Below are positions 44,491-55,778 of a stretch of 64,000 nt of DNA, one piece after another (within the stretch, counting starts at the first letter, position 1; every line of letters begins with the position of its first letter). Origin of the DNA: Tricholoma matsutake (lineage: Eukaryota; Basidiomycota; Agaricomycetes; Agaricales; Tricholomataceae); NCBI GenBank assembly GCA_026075535.2, contig AP026550.1, positions 8,370,001 through 8,434,000 on the forward strand, in the 5' to 3' direction. Position numbers and translations under genes: made by a program. Under the pieces are notes generated by a model that searched no databases, was not told the DNA's origin, and was given only the letters and a program-made list of their open reading frames with translations.

Positions 44491-44493
44491 TAG
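44489..44493. repeat. Left 5-bp target duplication (GGTAG) of the Copia element
   Basis: GGTAG abuts the left LTR and is repeated at 54832-54836 after the right LTR. It consists of the last two bases of the hAT 3 target duplication and the first three bases of hAT 3 itself. Confidence 0.9.
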
Positions 44494-44766
44494 TGTTGAA
44501 ATTAGACCCCAAGATACATGCTGCATACATGAGACAATACATGCAGCATACACATGTTACTGCACTTACTGTGCATACATGTGGTAAACACATTCCCAAG
44601 TCATGTGACATCCTTATTATTATGTATATAAGGAGAACCTGTACCGTAGTAGGAATACAGTGTTCTTACCTCTGCTAACCCTAGCTGTAAGTCTAACTAA
44701 ACCCCAGGTATGTTGTAAGGAACATGTAGTCTCTTCCCTGTGCAGCATATGTAGTCTGCTCCAACA
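44494..44766 (+). repeat. Left LTR of the Copia element
   Basis: Begins TGTTGAAATTAG and ends CTCCAACA (TG...CA with TGTTG/CAACA inverted ends). TATA-like GTATATAAGG at about 44623-44632. Compared with the right LTR it has a 23-base extra segment made of ATACATGC repeats and about ten substitutions. Confidence 0.92.
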
Positions 44767-44780
44767 GGTTATGGGCCCTG
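44767..44780 (+). other. Primer-binding site (initiator-tRNA anticodon arm type)
   Basis: GGTTATGGGCCCTG follows the LTR directly. It can pair with the anticodon arm of an initiator methionine tRNA (CAU anticodon), allowing one G.U pair, and not with a tRNA 3' end. This matches the half-tRNA priming known from Copia. Confidence 0.65.
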
Positions 44781-45013
44781 CTGGGCACATTGTGAATGCA
44801 CCTTAATTGGCTGTGAACAATGTTGACTTCATCGTCTCCAAATTATAACCTTGGACTCTTCATGAGCTGCATTGCACTCCCTGTGAGCTGCATTAAAACC
44901 TAGCATGACTAGGGTTCTTTACACTCTGAAGGAGTACTTTTACCTGACATTGTTAAACATGTTTTGATGAGCAAGAAGCTGATTGAGCCCTTTCCCAGCT
45001 GCCATCAAAAATC

Positions 45014-45662
45014 ATGTCTTCAACTCTTGAAAAACTTGTTCAAATGTTCAATGGTTCAAATTACATTCAATGGGCTGACTCAATGAAGGTGTGGCTCAGG
45101 TCTCAGGGCCTCTGGCAGATAAGTAGCAGGGCAGAACACAAACAGCCTCCAGCACCTCCCTTGATGGTGACAAACACTACTGTCCTCCATTTGGCAGTGT
45201 GCCAACACCAAGGACACTGCTGAGGAGGTGTGGGACCTTATTCGCACCAACCATGGTGTTGATGGCCCCTCCCAAGTCTTTTCAGACTTTAGGTCTGCAA
45301 TAGTGATTAAAATCCCAGCTGCAAATCCTGTGCCAGAAATCGCTAAGATGGCTGACAAGTTTGAGCACCTCATGGCTGCCAACATCGCCATCCCTGAACT
45401 AGTACAGGTGATGATCCTACTTGCTGCAATGCCACATGAGTACGATTCATTATCCACCATGGTCCTTAACATGACTGCTACTAGTGCCTTGACATTTAAA
45501 CATGTCAAGGACTCCATTGTCGCTGAAGCCTCTAGGTGCATGGCAGTTGGAAAGCCCACCAGCCTGCCTCAGGCCAATAAGCTTTCCGCTGTCAAGCACA
45601 AGGGCAACAACCCCAAGTGGCAGCCCAAAGAAGGGCAAGACAACAATGGAGAGTCATCCTGA
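45014..45662 (+). pseudogene. Copia gag, frame-shifted
   Basis: Gag forms the particle that packages the element RNA. It starts SSTLEKLVQMFNGSNYIQWADSMKVWL in the first frame (here LVQMFNGSNYIQWADSMKV), and after a shift near 45200 continues NTKDTAEEVWDLIRTNHG, ADKFEHLMAANIAIPELVQV, LAAMPHEYDSLSTMV and KHVKDSIVAEASR. It ends in a Lys/Gln-rich stretch with a TGA at 45660-45662. A CCHC zinc knuckle is not seen. The frame shift and stop inactivate it. Confidence 0.8.
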
Positions 45663-46289
45663 AAGCATGGACAACGGGGGAACAAAAAGACTAAAGAGGA
45701 TAAGCCCAAAGAGAAGCATACCCACCTCACCTCCAGTGCCTTTACCACTATAAATGGTAGTGGCACCATCATACCACTGATGCCACTCATTCAGCACATC
45801 AAACAGTGTGACCACACTCCCACAAGGGACCCTCACCGCCAACCGCCTGCACAGGCATATATGGGCCTCTCATTTGGTTTATGCCAAATATCAGCAAGCT
45901 CAAGACACCCTCGAGCAAATGCAACTTCTGCGCAGCGTGAAAAATCTGTGACAGCTGGAAGAGCACCTGACAGTGCAAGAAGGTAAGAGAAGGAGGAGTG
46001 AACTGGAAGACCCTAGAATTGTGGAGGTAGAAGACAATACTGTCTCCCTCAGATCAGAGCCTCCAGTCTCTGACAAAGAAGTGTGGAAGGCCATCGACAA
46101 AATGCTCGCCGATGAACCACTTGACATTGGTGGATATGATGACAGGTCATTCCTTTTCCCTGCCACAAGCACTAAGATTAATATTCCAATGAATGCAGTG
46201 AACTTTTCATGTGAAATTTTACCACTATTAAATGTATCATGGAATTATTTAGATCTTAATATATGTGTTTTGTGTGCAAATGGAAATTG

Positions 46290-47940
46290 TAAGAAAGGTG
46301 CCAACTGGATCATTGATTCAGGTGCATCAAAACACTTCACTGGTGAAATGAAAGATTTTGCTTCCTATGAGCCTTTACTGAGAAAGGACTCTACCTTGGT
46401 TCAAACAGCCACAGGTATTACTTATATAGTAGGAAAGGGAGCAGTCTTCATTAGACATCAGGTAGTATGTCACGGGAAGTCAGAGATGCATGAAACATGA
46501 TTATACCCTGTCTACTACATACCCAATTGTAGTACTCAACTACTCTCAATGGGTGTCTTGTTACAAGATGGAAGTGATGTGCATGGTTCCTCTGCACACA
46601 TTTCTTTTTTCGAGAAAGGAAACCCAATATTTGACTGTGTCCCTCTTAGGAGACATGACATGATCTATTGGGCTTGGACTCATATATTGAGCACCAAGAG
46701 GATGAATGTTGCAACTATGTATGTTGCTGACTGCTTGACCTGGCATAGGTGACTTGGACACCCATCCAAAGAGGCACTAAGGAAAATGCCTAACAGCACC
46801 ATAAAATTCCCAAGGAATTTAATTATTCCTAAAGACAAAATTATATGTCCAGGGTGCACTGAAGGGAAAATGACATCAAAATATTTTCCCAAATCAAATT
46901 CATGCACAGAGAAAACCTTTGAATTAATACATTCCGATCTAAAGGAACTCCCAGTACTTTCATACCACAAACATAAATACTACATTGTATTTCTGGATGA
47001 CAAAATGTCACATATCTGGACCCAGTGCCTTCGAAAGAAGTCTGACACTGCTGCAGCAATCAAACAATTTCAGGCAATGGCTTTTACCCAGTATGTCACT
47101 ACAATCAAGCGCTAGTGTGTTGATCCAGGGGGGGAATTCAAAGATCATGAGCTACAAAATGTGCTCAAGGATTTCAGCATCAAAATAGAGATGTCCACAC
47201 CCCATGTTCACCAACAGAACAGGTGCGCAGAGCATACCATAAGGACAATAATGGAAAAGTCACAAACCCACAATTTACTGCCTGTCTACTGCAATCATGG
47301 TGGGAATTTTGCATTGAACATGCAACATACTTATACAACCAAACCCCAATAAGGCACCTGAAATGGCTGACACCTTTTGAGGACCTGAAACAGGTCCACC
47401 CAGATCTAAATGATCTGAAGGTTTTTGGTTGTGGTGCATACATCTATCTACCCAAGGAAAAATGTCCAACCACATTAGCTCCTTGATCAGAGTTAATGAT
47501 GTACCTTGGATTAGAAGATAGCATTAAAGCATACCATTTCATGCAATGTAATGGTGCAATATTCATTGGTGCTACAGCACTATTTGATGAAACATTGTTC
47601 CCATGCTGTTCCAGAGCTAACACTCCTGCCAAGACAGACCCTTGTGATTTTCCACCTCCAGAACCAGAAGATGATGACCACTCATCTGGAATGGATGGCG
47701 ATGATCCTATACCACCACAAAATCTGCCCCTTCCTCCATCATCATCATCATCAGATGTACCAAGTGAGCAAAAGGTGCATGAAGATGCAACTGATGCTCC
47801 TCCTCCACTGCCTCCAGTAACCACTGAGGACTTTTGTCCAAGACATGATGATCAACAGGAATGGCAGCAATTGCCCCATCAATCAGGCAGGCAGAGGAAC
47901 ATCCCAAACCATCCCGGCAATACCTATGGAGAAAAGTGAC
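46290..47940 (+). pseudogene. Copia protease and integrase region, many stops
   Basis: The protease motif is kept as WIIDSGASKHFTG near 46306. The integrase zinc-binding block has LGHPSKEAL and CPGCTEGKM, the core shows IHSDLKELP, VDPGGEFKDHEL and VHQQNRCAEHTIRT, and a C-terminal block has VFGCGAYIYLPKEK. Stops lie at 46498-46500, 46750-46752 and 47484-47486 (TGA where Arg is usual) and 47113-47115 (TAG). The linker to reverse transcriptase (Pro/Ser/Asp-rich) follows up to 47938. Non-functional. Confidence 0.88.
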
Positions 47941-48589
47941 TCCCCTCTGACATAGAGAGAGACATTGCGCATGATCGATATTGGAAGAGATCTGTGGGTC
48001 AAGATTCAGATCATAACTGAACATGACCATGATCTCAACAGCAAGAACTGGTTGCTGGACTGAGTTTGGCACCCCACAAGAGTGTGCCCGATTCCAATAA
48101 TCAAGAACATGATCACCCAATGGGGGAACTGGTGATGATGCTCAACCCAGAAACCCAAAGAAAACCCACAAAATGGCTTCAGATGGTATAACACAAGTCA
48201 GAGGAAGGATGCGAGGCCTTCTAGACATCACCTGTCAGACCGACCGTCAAATAATCATAAAATAACTGCTTGTCAAAGCAGTTTGAAGCTAAAAGAATGT
48301 GTTTTGAGGAGTTGCAATGATTTTCAAGATGTTGCAATGATTTTTGAGATGTTGCAATATTTTTCGAGGTTTTTTTGGAGAAGGTTCGAGGAATTTCGAG
48401 TGCACAAATATGTTCGGATGCAAGATCAGGAGACTAGACGAGTAGTAGAAGTGAAACAAAGGTGAATCGAGGGAAACGAGAGCACAAATAGTGTAAGGTC
48501 ATGTTCAGAACACAAATGGATTTCTTCTCCCACATATATTTTGCAAATTTTGCTGATTAGATTAGTCAGATTTGGAAAAGCTGTCATGC

Positions 48590-49110
48590 AAGATATGTGC
48601 AGTCTTGTATGCATGGGATACATACAAGATTGTCTTGCACACCAGACTCAGATGTCTGCTCAGATCATCATTGCAGATATGTGCTCTTGCATACATTGTA
48701 GATATGGGCTCTCGCGCACAAGATATGGGCTCTCATGCACAAGATACAGGCTCTCACACACAAGATATGGACTCTCACACACAAGATACGGGCTCTCACA
48801 CACAAGATATGTGCTCTCGTCTGCAAGATATGTGATACATGCACTCATCTATACATACAAGATATGTCTTGCACACCAGATGTCTGCTCAGATCATCATT
48901 GCAGATACGCACTCTTGCATACATTGTAGATAGGGGCTCTCACGTGCAAGATATGTGCTCTCATCTGCAAGATATGTGATATGCGTACTCGTCTGCAAGA
49001 TACACGATTGTGTACTCATCTGCAAGATATCTGATATGTGTACTCGTCTGCAAGATACGCGATACACATACTCATCTGCAAGATACATGTACTTGTGCAG
49101 CACAAGACAC
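48590..49110 (+). repeat. Minisatellite block built on 21-bp units and longer repeats
   Basis: A core at about 48700-48830 has six head-to-tail 21-bp units of the type GGGCTCTCACACACAAGATAC, which read as a heptapeptide LSHTRYG in one frame. A longer unit (CTTGCACACCAGA, GTCTGCTCAGATCATCATTG, CTCTTGCATACATTGTAGAT) occurs at 48635-48705 and again at 48870-48930. A related CAAGATAYRYGATAC unit continues to 49110. Confidence 0.85.
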
Positions 49111-49206
49111 ATATAGTGACTACACAAGATAATACCATTTGCTTTAATGGGATAGGTACTCCTCTGTATATATATTTCACAAGATATGTTTGTCGGTTAA
49201 TCTTCT

Positions 49207-50516
49207 ATGGACCACAATCAGAGGAAACACTTCGTTGTGCAAGCTGCTAGTCTTGTCATCAATGCTGCTGTAGCTGCATCTGTTACTTTCACCACACCAC
49301 TCTTCAACAAAACACCTTACCATACCTCTGCTTTGTCGGGTGCTGCTTGGGTTGTTGAATTATTAAATGGTCACCCCGAGTGCATTCACTGTGAGCTTGG
49401 TGTCCATAAACATGTCTTTCAGATCCTCATCTCATACCTCCAAATCATCGGAGTATCACACTCTTGGGATGTTCTCCTTGAAGAACAGCTGGCAATATTC
49501 TTGTATAAATGTGTTACAGGACTTTCAATTCGACATGTAGGCGAAAGGTTTCAACGTTCGAATGATACAATTCACAAGTATGTTCCCTCCTTTTGGCTAG
49601 AGATTTATTTTAACTGTGACTTGCCTTTAGATATTTCATGAAGATGCTACTGATTTTTTCATCCAAACCTTTCTATTCTGACTTTGTCTGGCTGCCAAAA
49701 ATCAATGACCCCATTGCCCCATATATCCTCGACAACCCGAAGTTTCACCCATATTTTGATGGTGCAATTGGCACAATTGATGGAACACATTTTGACTGCT
49801 CTGGTACAGCACAGCAACATGCTATTGCTCGTGACCGCAAAGGGCATGTAACCCAGAACTGTCTTGCCACATGCGATTTCAATTACAGATTTGTTTATAT
49901 CATCAGAGGCTGGGAGGGATCTGTTTCAGATTCAACCATGTTCAACGACACCCGTATCACTGATATGAGAATTCCTCCTGATAGGTACTATCTGGCAGAT
50001 GCAGGCTTCCCTATCTGTCTTGCACTTCTCATACCTTTTCGGGGGGTATGTTATCATCTTGCTGAATGGGCACGCGCTGAGCTTTGGTATACTGTAATTT
50101 TCAAGTATAGTCTTTCGCACCTAAGCTTATAGTTATATGCTTATAGCCCAGCTACTGCACCGGAATTGTTCAACCTTCACCATGCATCAGCTCGTAATAT
50201 CATTGAGTGAATGTTTGGTATCCTCAAGAATCGTTTCAGGATTTTACGATCCAGCCCTGATGTAGACATGGGCATACAGGCACTCATCCCACCAGCACTC
50301 GCAGCAATCCATAACTTCATTCATGAATATGACAACGAGGAGATCAACAACTACATTACAGGTGATATGGAAGATCCACAACCAGGAGGACATGAAGGAG
50401 AGTTGGCAACAGGGCCTGCGAGAAGAAATGAGAAGCAAGAAGCAGATCAGAGGAAGGAAATCATTGCCCAGCAAATGTGGAATCAATATCAGCAGGAGCT
50501 CACACATAGGGTTTGA
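49207..50516 (+). pseudogene. PIF/Harbinger DDE transposase, copy 2, one internal stop
   Basis: The transposase cuts and inserts the element with three acidic residues. Exon 1 is 49207-49577, exon 2 starts 49631, and a third starts near 50150 after a donor at about 50086. Helical N-terminal part: LGVHKHVFQILISYLQ, DVLLEEQLAIFLY, IRHVGERFQRSNDTIHKYF. Catalytic region: AIGTIDGTHFDC (first Asp), CDFNYRFVYI, GSVSDSTMFND, YYLADAGFP (second Asp), NLHHASARNIIE (Glu). The only stop is TGA at 50208-50210 directly after IIE, where Arg is usual, then MFGILKNRFRIL and a tail to 50516. The same TGA is in copy 1. Confidence 0.82.
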
Positions 50517-50579
50517 CACGATCCTTTGTAGTATAGTCAGAATCATATTGAAATGTATAGTATTGTTTTTGTACAACAA

Positions 50580-51746
50580 TCATGCTTGAGGAAAGCCGAG
50601 CTCAATGAGATGCTTCTGAACCCACACCCGACAGAGTGTGTCACGCTTCAGTGATATGTATGCATCAGCCACACCCGTATTTCCCTGGAAAAGATCAATA
50701 AGCACAACAAGCTGTTCATCACACAAATTGCCCTCCTTCTCCTGGACGAGATCCATGGCTTTAGACCACTGCTCTGGTGATGTATCAGCACGCATTCAAT
50801 CTGGTTGCCCAAGAGTATGCTCAATAGTATTATTAAATGTAACTAAGGTCTCCTTGATTCCATTTAGTGCAACTGCACCAGAGAGAGGTGCAGCTGTGCA
50901 AGCCCTTTTGGTCTCTGAATGGAGCTGGCTAGCATCAAGCGCAGACTGTTTGCGCTTGGCAGATGGAGATGTAGACATAGCAGATGTAGATGTGGCATAG
51001 GTGGATGGCACAGATGGTGTCAGACGCTGGGGAGATGATGGTGGTGGAGGCTGCGGTGATGAGGGTGGTAGGTCAGGATCACCATTTACTGGGGGAGTAG
51101 CCAGGCGACCAGTATCCATTTGATCAGATCCCTGAGTTTCTGATGGTTGTTGGTCTACTGACATTGTACTAGCAGCACCCCTGGATTGTTGTGATGGACA
51201 AAAGGCATAGCTGCCTTTTCTGAGGCTGGGCATAAGTGGAGCCATGAGATCATAGAGCACAAAACCCTTGTGTGCATAAGACTTTGTGCCCAGATGTTTC
51301 TAGCCAGTAATCACAATCAGAATCCTTGATCAACAAAGGATAAGGCATACTACTGTATACATATCCCAAGCACACTTCTCATTTACACCAATATTCATCC
51401 CTCATTCAGCATCCCATGAAAATCCTGAGAGGCCCTTCAGAGTGGTAACCATGTTGTAAGCAGATCATAACTAGGTCATTGTGGTTAGTCCAGAAATCAA
51501 GTAACTGAGACAATCACGTACCCATGCATACTTAGACTGGCATGCTTTTACTGTCTTCACACCCCCCTTCTTGCAGTGTGGTGCCAGGTGTTTGACAGCA
51601 TCATTCCAGATGACGGCTCTAAAATTACCACCATCGGCCTGCTTATCTTTGTTATCACAGAGAAATAGGATCAGAAGCTCCTCCTCTTTCTTGGACCAGG
51701 AGCACTGGGCACCAGGATCTCCGAGCACATCAGCAGCAGAGTTCAC
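50580..51746 (-). pseudogene. SANT/Myb-like protein of Harbinger copy 2
   Basis: The minus-strand partner gene of the element, convergent with the transposase. Blocks correspond to copy 1: WSKKEEELLILFLC, WNDAVKHLAPHC, KACQSKYAW, then an intron and FSWDAE, a TGA (plus-strand 51412-51414), HKGFVLYDLMAPLMP-type block and the Ser/Pro-rich tail ending at 50580 in FPQA. One further frame change near 50796 and a small shift near the start (about 51745) separate it from copy 1. Copy 1 has a longer Ser/Pro repeat (MSTSPSA units) than copy 2. Confidence 0.7.
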
Positions 51747-51909
51747 CAGTGGGATTGACCTCTGGGATTGACGGGCTCCTTGACGAGAGGCAGGTTTCTG
51801 GCATGATAAGCCTGAGGAATGTGATTGTAGATGGTCACACCTATGTCACAATCTCTGGGAAACTCAGCATTGCTCGGCTGCCTTGAGAATAATGTGAATT
51901 TCCATTGCC

Positions 51910-52846
51910 GAACACAGTCTAATGCGAGGAATCTAGAGGAATTTCGAGGAAGTTTAGCATAAAACACCAAACTTCAGACTGAATAAGACTAAACTGAACT
52001 CTCAAATCACTGTGATCTGGGAGGAAGACAACGACTTTCTTGTTTTTCTTTGTATCTAGTACATCTTTTTATATAAAATAAAGAAAGTACCTAAAAAGGC
52101 TAGAGAACATGAGGCAAACATGTGGAAAACTCGAGGCAAAGATAATAGAAGTATATCAGAACAATAAAGCGAGCCTATAAAGGGTGAATATAACACATGA
52201 TGAAGAAACAATAAGAAAGAATAGCTAAAACTGGACTGTCCTTGTTATAAATTGAATAAAAGATTGGAAACTGCTTTGAGTGGATTGTATGCGTGCACAT
52301 GCGGTCGAAATGTGTTCGATATACTCAATATAGTGTCCCATGTGTCCAGCATGCATCCGAAGATTGTTCGAACAGGAAATACTGTGTCCAACAATGTTTG
52401 TTGAGGTTCAATGTTTTTTGAAGATTTTTGAAGATTCTTCAGACTTTGTTTGTGGCCCGATATTGGTGCGGTATTGTTTGACAATGGTAGGGGATATGTC
52501 TGGCATGTGTGCAATGATTATTTGGATAGCGATATAGTGGATGTCAATTTGCGATGTTTGATGATTTTTGAAGTCTGTCGAGGAAATATTGGACTTGTTC
52601 GAAGGCTGATATTACTGCGATATTGCTTGAAACTGGTTCGGAACTTGTCGACGATGTTCCAAGTGTATATCCTGAGCTGTACAAAGGTCAGGGGAATTGT
52701 ACTATGGTGGCCAAAGGCATACAAAGAATTTCAAGGTGTCACGAAGAGTTTTGCGGTGTTGCGAAGAATTTCAAAGCATTCTCGTGACTTTGTAGAGGTT
52801 TGTAGAGGTTTGTAGAGCTTCAGAGAGGTCCATAGAGCTTTATAGA
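51910..52846. other. Right subterminal region of Harbinger copy 2
   Basis: No gene. Many repeats of GAAGATTTTTGAAGAT-, GAATTTC- and GTAGAGGTTTGTAGAG-type words, similar in style to 48290-48420 near the other end, which suggests subterminal motif arrays. Confidence 0.45.
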
Positions 52847-52944
52847 GCTTTGACAACAATTGTAGATGTGCTTTCTGAGCTTGAATGATGAGGTGGACCT
52901 ATCACCAGATGAAGCAGGTTATAAGAGATAACCAAGGAAGGTGG

Positions 52945-54548
52945 AGATAAGCTTATCCACTTGCTGTTATCAAAAGCAGTTGCACCATCAAGCAAAATAA
53001 GCCAAGTTCCAAACCAATTTTGCGATATTGTGCACCTACCATGGCAGCAGCAACATGAGTGGAAACAGGCTTGTCATGAAGAATTAGAAGCTCTTTGCAA
53101 GCAACAAGTCTATGACATTGTTGATCTTCCACATGGTCAAAAAACAATCAAAAATAGATGGGTTTTCTCCATAAAATTGGATGGAAGAAAATGAGCCAGA
53201 CTCGTGGCCAAAGGATTTTCACAAGTTGAAGGCATTGACTTTGATGAGATCTTCTCACCAGTAGTCCACTACAAGACCATACACCTCATGTTTGCACTTG
53301 CATCTCTAGAAGGCATGTATATGACCAGTCTAGATGTAAAAACCACATTTTTATATGGCAAACTGGATGAGGAGATCTATATGGATCAACCTGAGGGTTC
53401 AGACTCAAGGGAAAAGAGTGCAAAGTAATGCACTTACACTGAGCATTGTATGGCCTTAAACAGGCCTCACTAGCATGGTGAAAAGAGCTAGAGGCATTTA
53501 TGTGCACTATTGGGTTTGTGCATGCCAGCTCTGATGCTGGCATTTTCATACACAAGGATCCTAAGACAGGCAGCATTGTTATTGCAGTAGTCTATGTTGA
53601 TGATGGCTTGTTCATGGGGAAGAACAAGAAACTTGTGGATGAAAAGAAAGATGCTTGTCTAAAGCATTGGGAGTGCCATAGTACTGAAAGAGTCATGGAA
53701 TTCTTAGGCATGCACGTCACCCAGACTGCAAATAAAGTCAAACTCAATCAAACCAAATATCTCACCAAAGTGCTCAAGAGGTTCGAGATGACAAATGCCA
53801 AAGTTGCCCCCACTCTGCTCCCAACTGGTTACAGACCATCGGAAAACACAGAGATGCCAAACGTGGCTCTTAGATCAAAATATCAGTCTGTGATTGGATC
53901 TTTATTGTATCTGATGCTCAGAACACGACCTGATATTGCTTATGTGGTAATCAAGATGTTGCAATTCTTGGCTAATCCCAGCCAAGAACATCTAGACAAA
54001 GTGATGTACATCATGCACTATCTGGTGGAACCCAGAAATATAATATTGTCTATGATGGAGAGATATCCAAAGGGCTACAAGCCTTCACAGATTCTGATTG
54101 GGCAGCTGACATCATCAAGTGCTGATCTACAATGGGTTACTTTGCTACTCTAGTGAGTGGCATTGTGTGCTGACAGTCCCGTTTACAAAAAACCATAGCA
54201 CTTTCATCCACAGAAGCCAAATATATGGCTCTCTCTGACACTTGTTAGCAGATAGTGTGGATAAAGTCCTTATTTGAGGAACTTGGATATATACTGAAGC
54301 ACATACCATTCTGCACTGATAATCAGGGATCCATCTTTATTGGATCAAATCCAGTTCAAGAAAGAAGGACTAAACACATAGACATTCACTACCATTATAC
54401 CCACAAATGCATAGAAAATGACAAAGTCACAGTCATTTTCATTCCTGGAAGTGATAATCTGGCTGACATGTTCACAAAGAACCTTGGTGCTGTCCTATTC
54501 AGGAAATTTAGAGACTCTCTCAGAATTACTTTCGAGATTCAAACTTAG
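52945..54548 (+). pseudogene. Copia reverse transcriptase and RNase H, many stops
   Basis: After the insertion, pol resumes with DKLIHLLLSKAVAPS, then ACHEELEALCKQQVYDIVDLP, KNRWVFSIKLDGRK, ARLVAKGFSQVEGIDFDEIF, SLDVKTTFLYGKLDEEIYMDQPEG, the catalytic YVDD in AVVYVDDGLFMG (about 53590), YLTKVLKRFEM and RPDIAYVV. RNase H: SSTEAKYMALSDT, PFCTDNQGSIFIG, RTKHIDIHYHY and NLADMFTKNL. Stops include TGA at 53192-53194 and TAG near 54246, plus frame shifts at 53430-53490 and about 54150. Catalytic residues persist but the frame is broken. Confidence 0.9.
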
Positions 54549-54569
54549 CTGCTTAGAGCACTGTACAGT

Positions 54570-54583
54570 TTGAGGGGGGGGGG
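54570..54583 (+). other. Polypurine tract of the Copia element
   Basis: GAGGGGGGGGGG directly before the right LTR, the usual plus-strand priming site. The first base of the right LTR reads G in place of T, probably a slip or substitution in this tract. Confidence 0.85.
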
Positions 54584-54831
54584 TTGAAATTAGACCCCGA
54601 GATACATGCAGCTTACACATGTTACTGCACTTACTGCGCATACATGTGGTAAACACATTCCCAAGTCATGTGACATCCTTATTATTATGTATATAAGGAG
54701 AACCTGTACCGTAGTAGGAATACAGTGTTCTTACCTCTGCTAACCCTAGCTGTAAGTCTAACCGAACCCCAGGTAGGTTGGAAGGAATGTGTAGTCTCTT
54801 CCCTGTGCAGTGTATGTAGTCTGCTCCAACA
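54582..54831 (+). repeat. Right LTR of the Copia element
   Basis: 250 bp, matches the left LTR apart from a 23-base deletion and about ten substitutions; ends CTCCAACA and is followed by GGTAG. Confidence 0.92.
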
Positions 54832-54836
54832 GGTAG
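54832..54836. repeat. Right 5-bp target duplication (GGTAG) of the Copia element
   Basis: Identical to 44489-44493. Confidence 0.9.
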
Positions 54837-55088
54837 GGAATGTCACAGGTTCATAAACCTGTGCAGGTAGATGCCACAGGTGCATAAGGGTATGGGTACA
54901 GGTTGGGGTTTAGTAATCCTTGCCCAACCTGCACCCATGATGTGGGCATGGCGGGTTTTGTACATGAATGTATGGCTCGGGCCAAATACTAGTATAAACT
55001 ATTAAATTATTTCCCTCATTGTTGTTGACATTGTCCTCCCCTCTCCACATCGTTGTAACTTATTGTCACTGAGTACCCACAATCCACC

Positions 55089-55108
55089 TCATGAGCAGGG
55101 GCTCGCAG
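55089..55108 (-). repeat. 20-bp palindrome, family P (copy 7)
   Basis: Minus-strand reading CTGCGAGCCCCTGCTCATGA followed by GGTGGATTGTGGGTAC. It shares its flank with copy 6. Only the inner stem pairs. Confidence 0.75.
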
Positions 55109-55239
55109 TGGTGTGGGGTGAGTGCTGGGTTGGCTTTGTCATCCTGCCATCATCAGCATGGTCAGCAGTTCTAGTTAGTAGTTAAAGAAGTTTGTTAGTA
55201 ACAAAGAATGAAATAGAAGGAAAAAAAAACTTACCAACA

Positions 55240-55271
55240 GCCCAAGAGATGTTGTTTGACATCTCTTGGGC
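55240..55271 (-). repeat. Perfect 13-bp stem hairpin before an intron-like donor (minus strand)
   Basis: GCCCAAGAGATGT (55240-55252) and ACATCTCTTGGGC (55259-55271) are exact inverted complements with a 6-base loop. On the minus strand the hairpin is followed within a few bases by GTAAGTTTTTTTTT, as at 43375-43406. Confidence 0.85.
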
Positions 55272-55405
55272 CTTTTTTGTTTGCCTTGCCTCCTCCTTGT
55301 TGTCTCCCCCTCCTCTCCCATTGTTCCATCCTCATTCCATTTTCATTTGGTTTGGTGGCAGCATTGCTGTTCTCTTGCCATTTTGTAGTTGGACCCATTC
55401 CTACC

Positions 55406-55425
55406 CCATGAGCAGTCGTTCATGG
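55406..55425 (-). repeat. 20-bp palindrome, family P (copy 8)
   Basis: Minus-strand reading CCATGAACGACTGCTCATGG followed by GGTAGG and preceded by CCAACCACCA. Seven of nine arm positions pair. Confidence 0.75.
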
Positions 55426-55770
55426 TGGTGGTTGGGGGTGCTTTCATGGTCCTGTAAGTGGCCGCTGCCGTTGTCCTGTGTCATTTCATTGTTATACATA
55501 AGACACAAAAAATATACATTAGTTGAAAAATAAAAGGATAAAAAGAAGCTTACTGTTATCGTTGTTTGGGCCCGTTTCTGTGTTTGGTTCTACAGGTAGG
55601 AGGAAGGGAGGAGGTGGCAGCATCATCGAGAGTGGTGGTTGATGTGGTGAGCATATAAATATGTGTAAACATATAAATGATCAATGATCACTTTTAATGT
55701 GTTTTGATCCTGTACCCTTGTGTATGGGTATGGGTTTTGATGGGTACAGGCATGGGTTGCCCTGAAAAAC

Positions 55771-55778
55771 CCCAGGGT
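55771..55778. repeat. Left 8-bp target duplication (CCCAGGGT) of hAT element 2
   Basis: CCCAGGGT, repeated exactly at 59094-59101. Confidence 0.9.

Larger units (their letters stand above)
48270..52856. mobile_element. PIF/Harbinger element, copy 2, nested in Copia pol
   Basis: The Copia pol frame is lost at about 48.25 kb and resumes at about 52.87 kb. TTGTCAAAGC at 48270-48279 and its complement GCTTTGACAA at 52847-52856, each followed inward by AAGCT within ten bases, are candidate termini. Neither a longer repeat nor a 3-bp target duplication could be confirmed, so the borders are tentative. The interior holds a DDE transposase (+), a SANT-like gene (-), and a minisatellite near the left end. 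Both termini are rich in TTTCGAGG- or GTTGCAATG-type words. Confidence 0.6.
44494..54831 (+). mobile_element. Copia (Ty1) LTR retrotransposon with a nested Harbinger element
   Basis: Two long terminal repeats (44494-44766 and 54582-54831), a primer-binding site, gag, protease, integrase, reverse transcriptase and RNase H in the Copia order, a polypurine tract and a perfect GGTAG target duplication. The pol region is interrupted between about 48.25 and 52.87 kb by a PIF/Harbinger element. Without it the element is about 5.7 kb. The coding region is full of stops and cannot work. Confidence 0.93.

Noticed and set aside
48590..49110. CRISPR-like array
   Set aside because: Units follow each other without unique spacers and degenerate gradually; this is a eukaryotic minisatellite.
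51743..51970. Possible N-terminal exon of the SANT-like protein (VRQWKFTLFSRQPSNAEF)
   Set aside because: The peptide is also open in copy 1 (15560-15763), but the two copies are nearly identical at the DNA level, so sharing an open frame says little; joining it to the SANT block is not supported by splice sites I could see.
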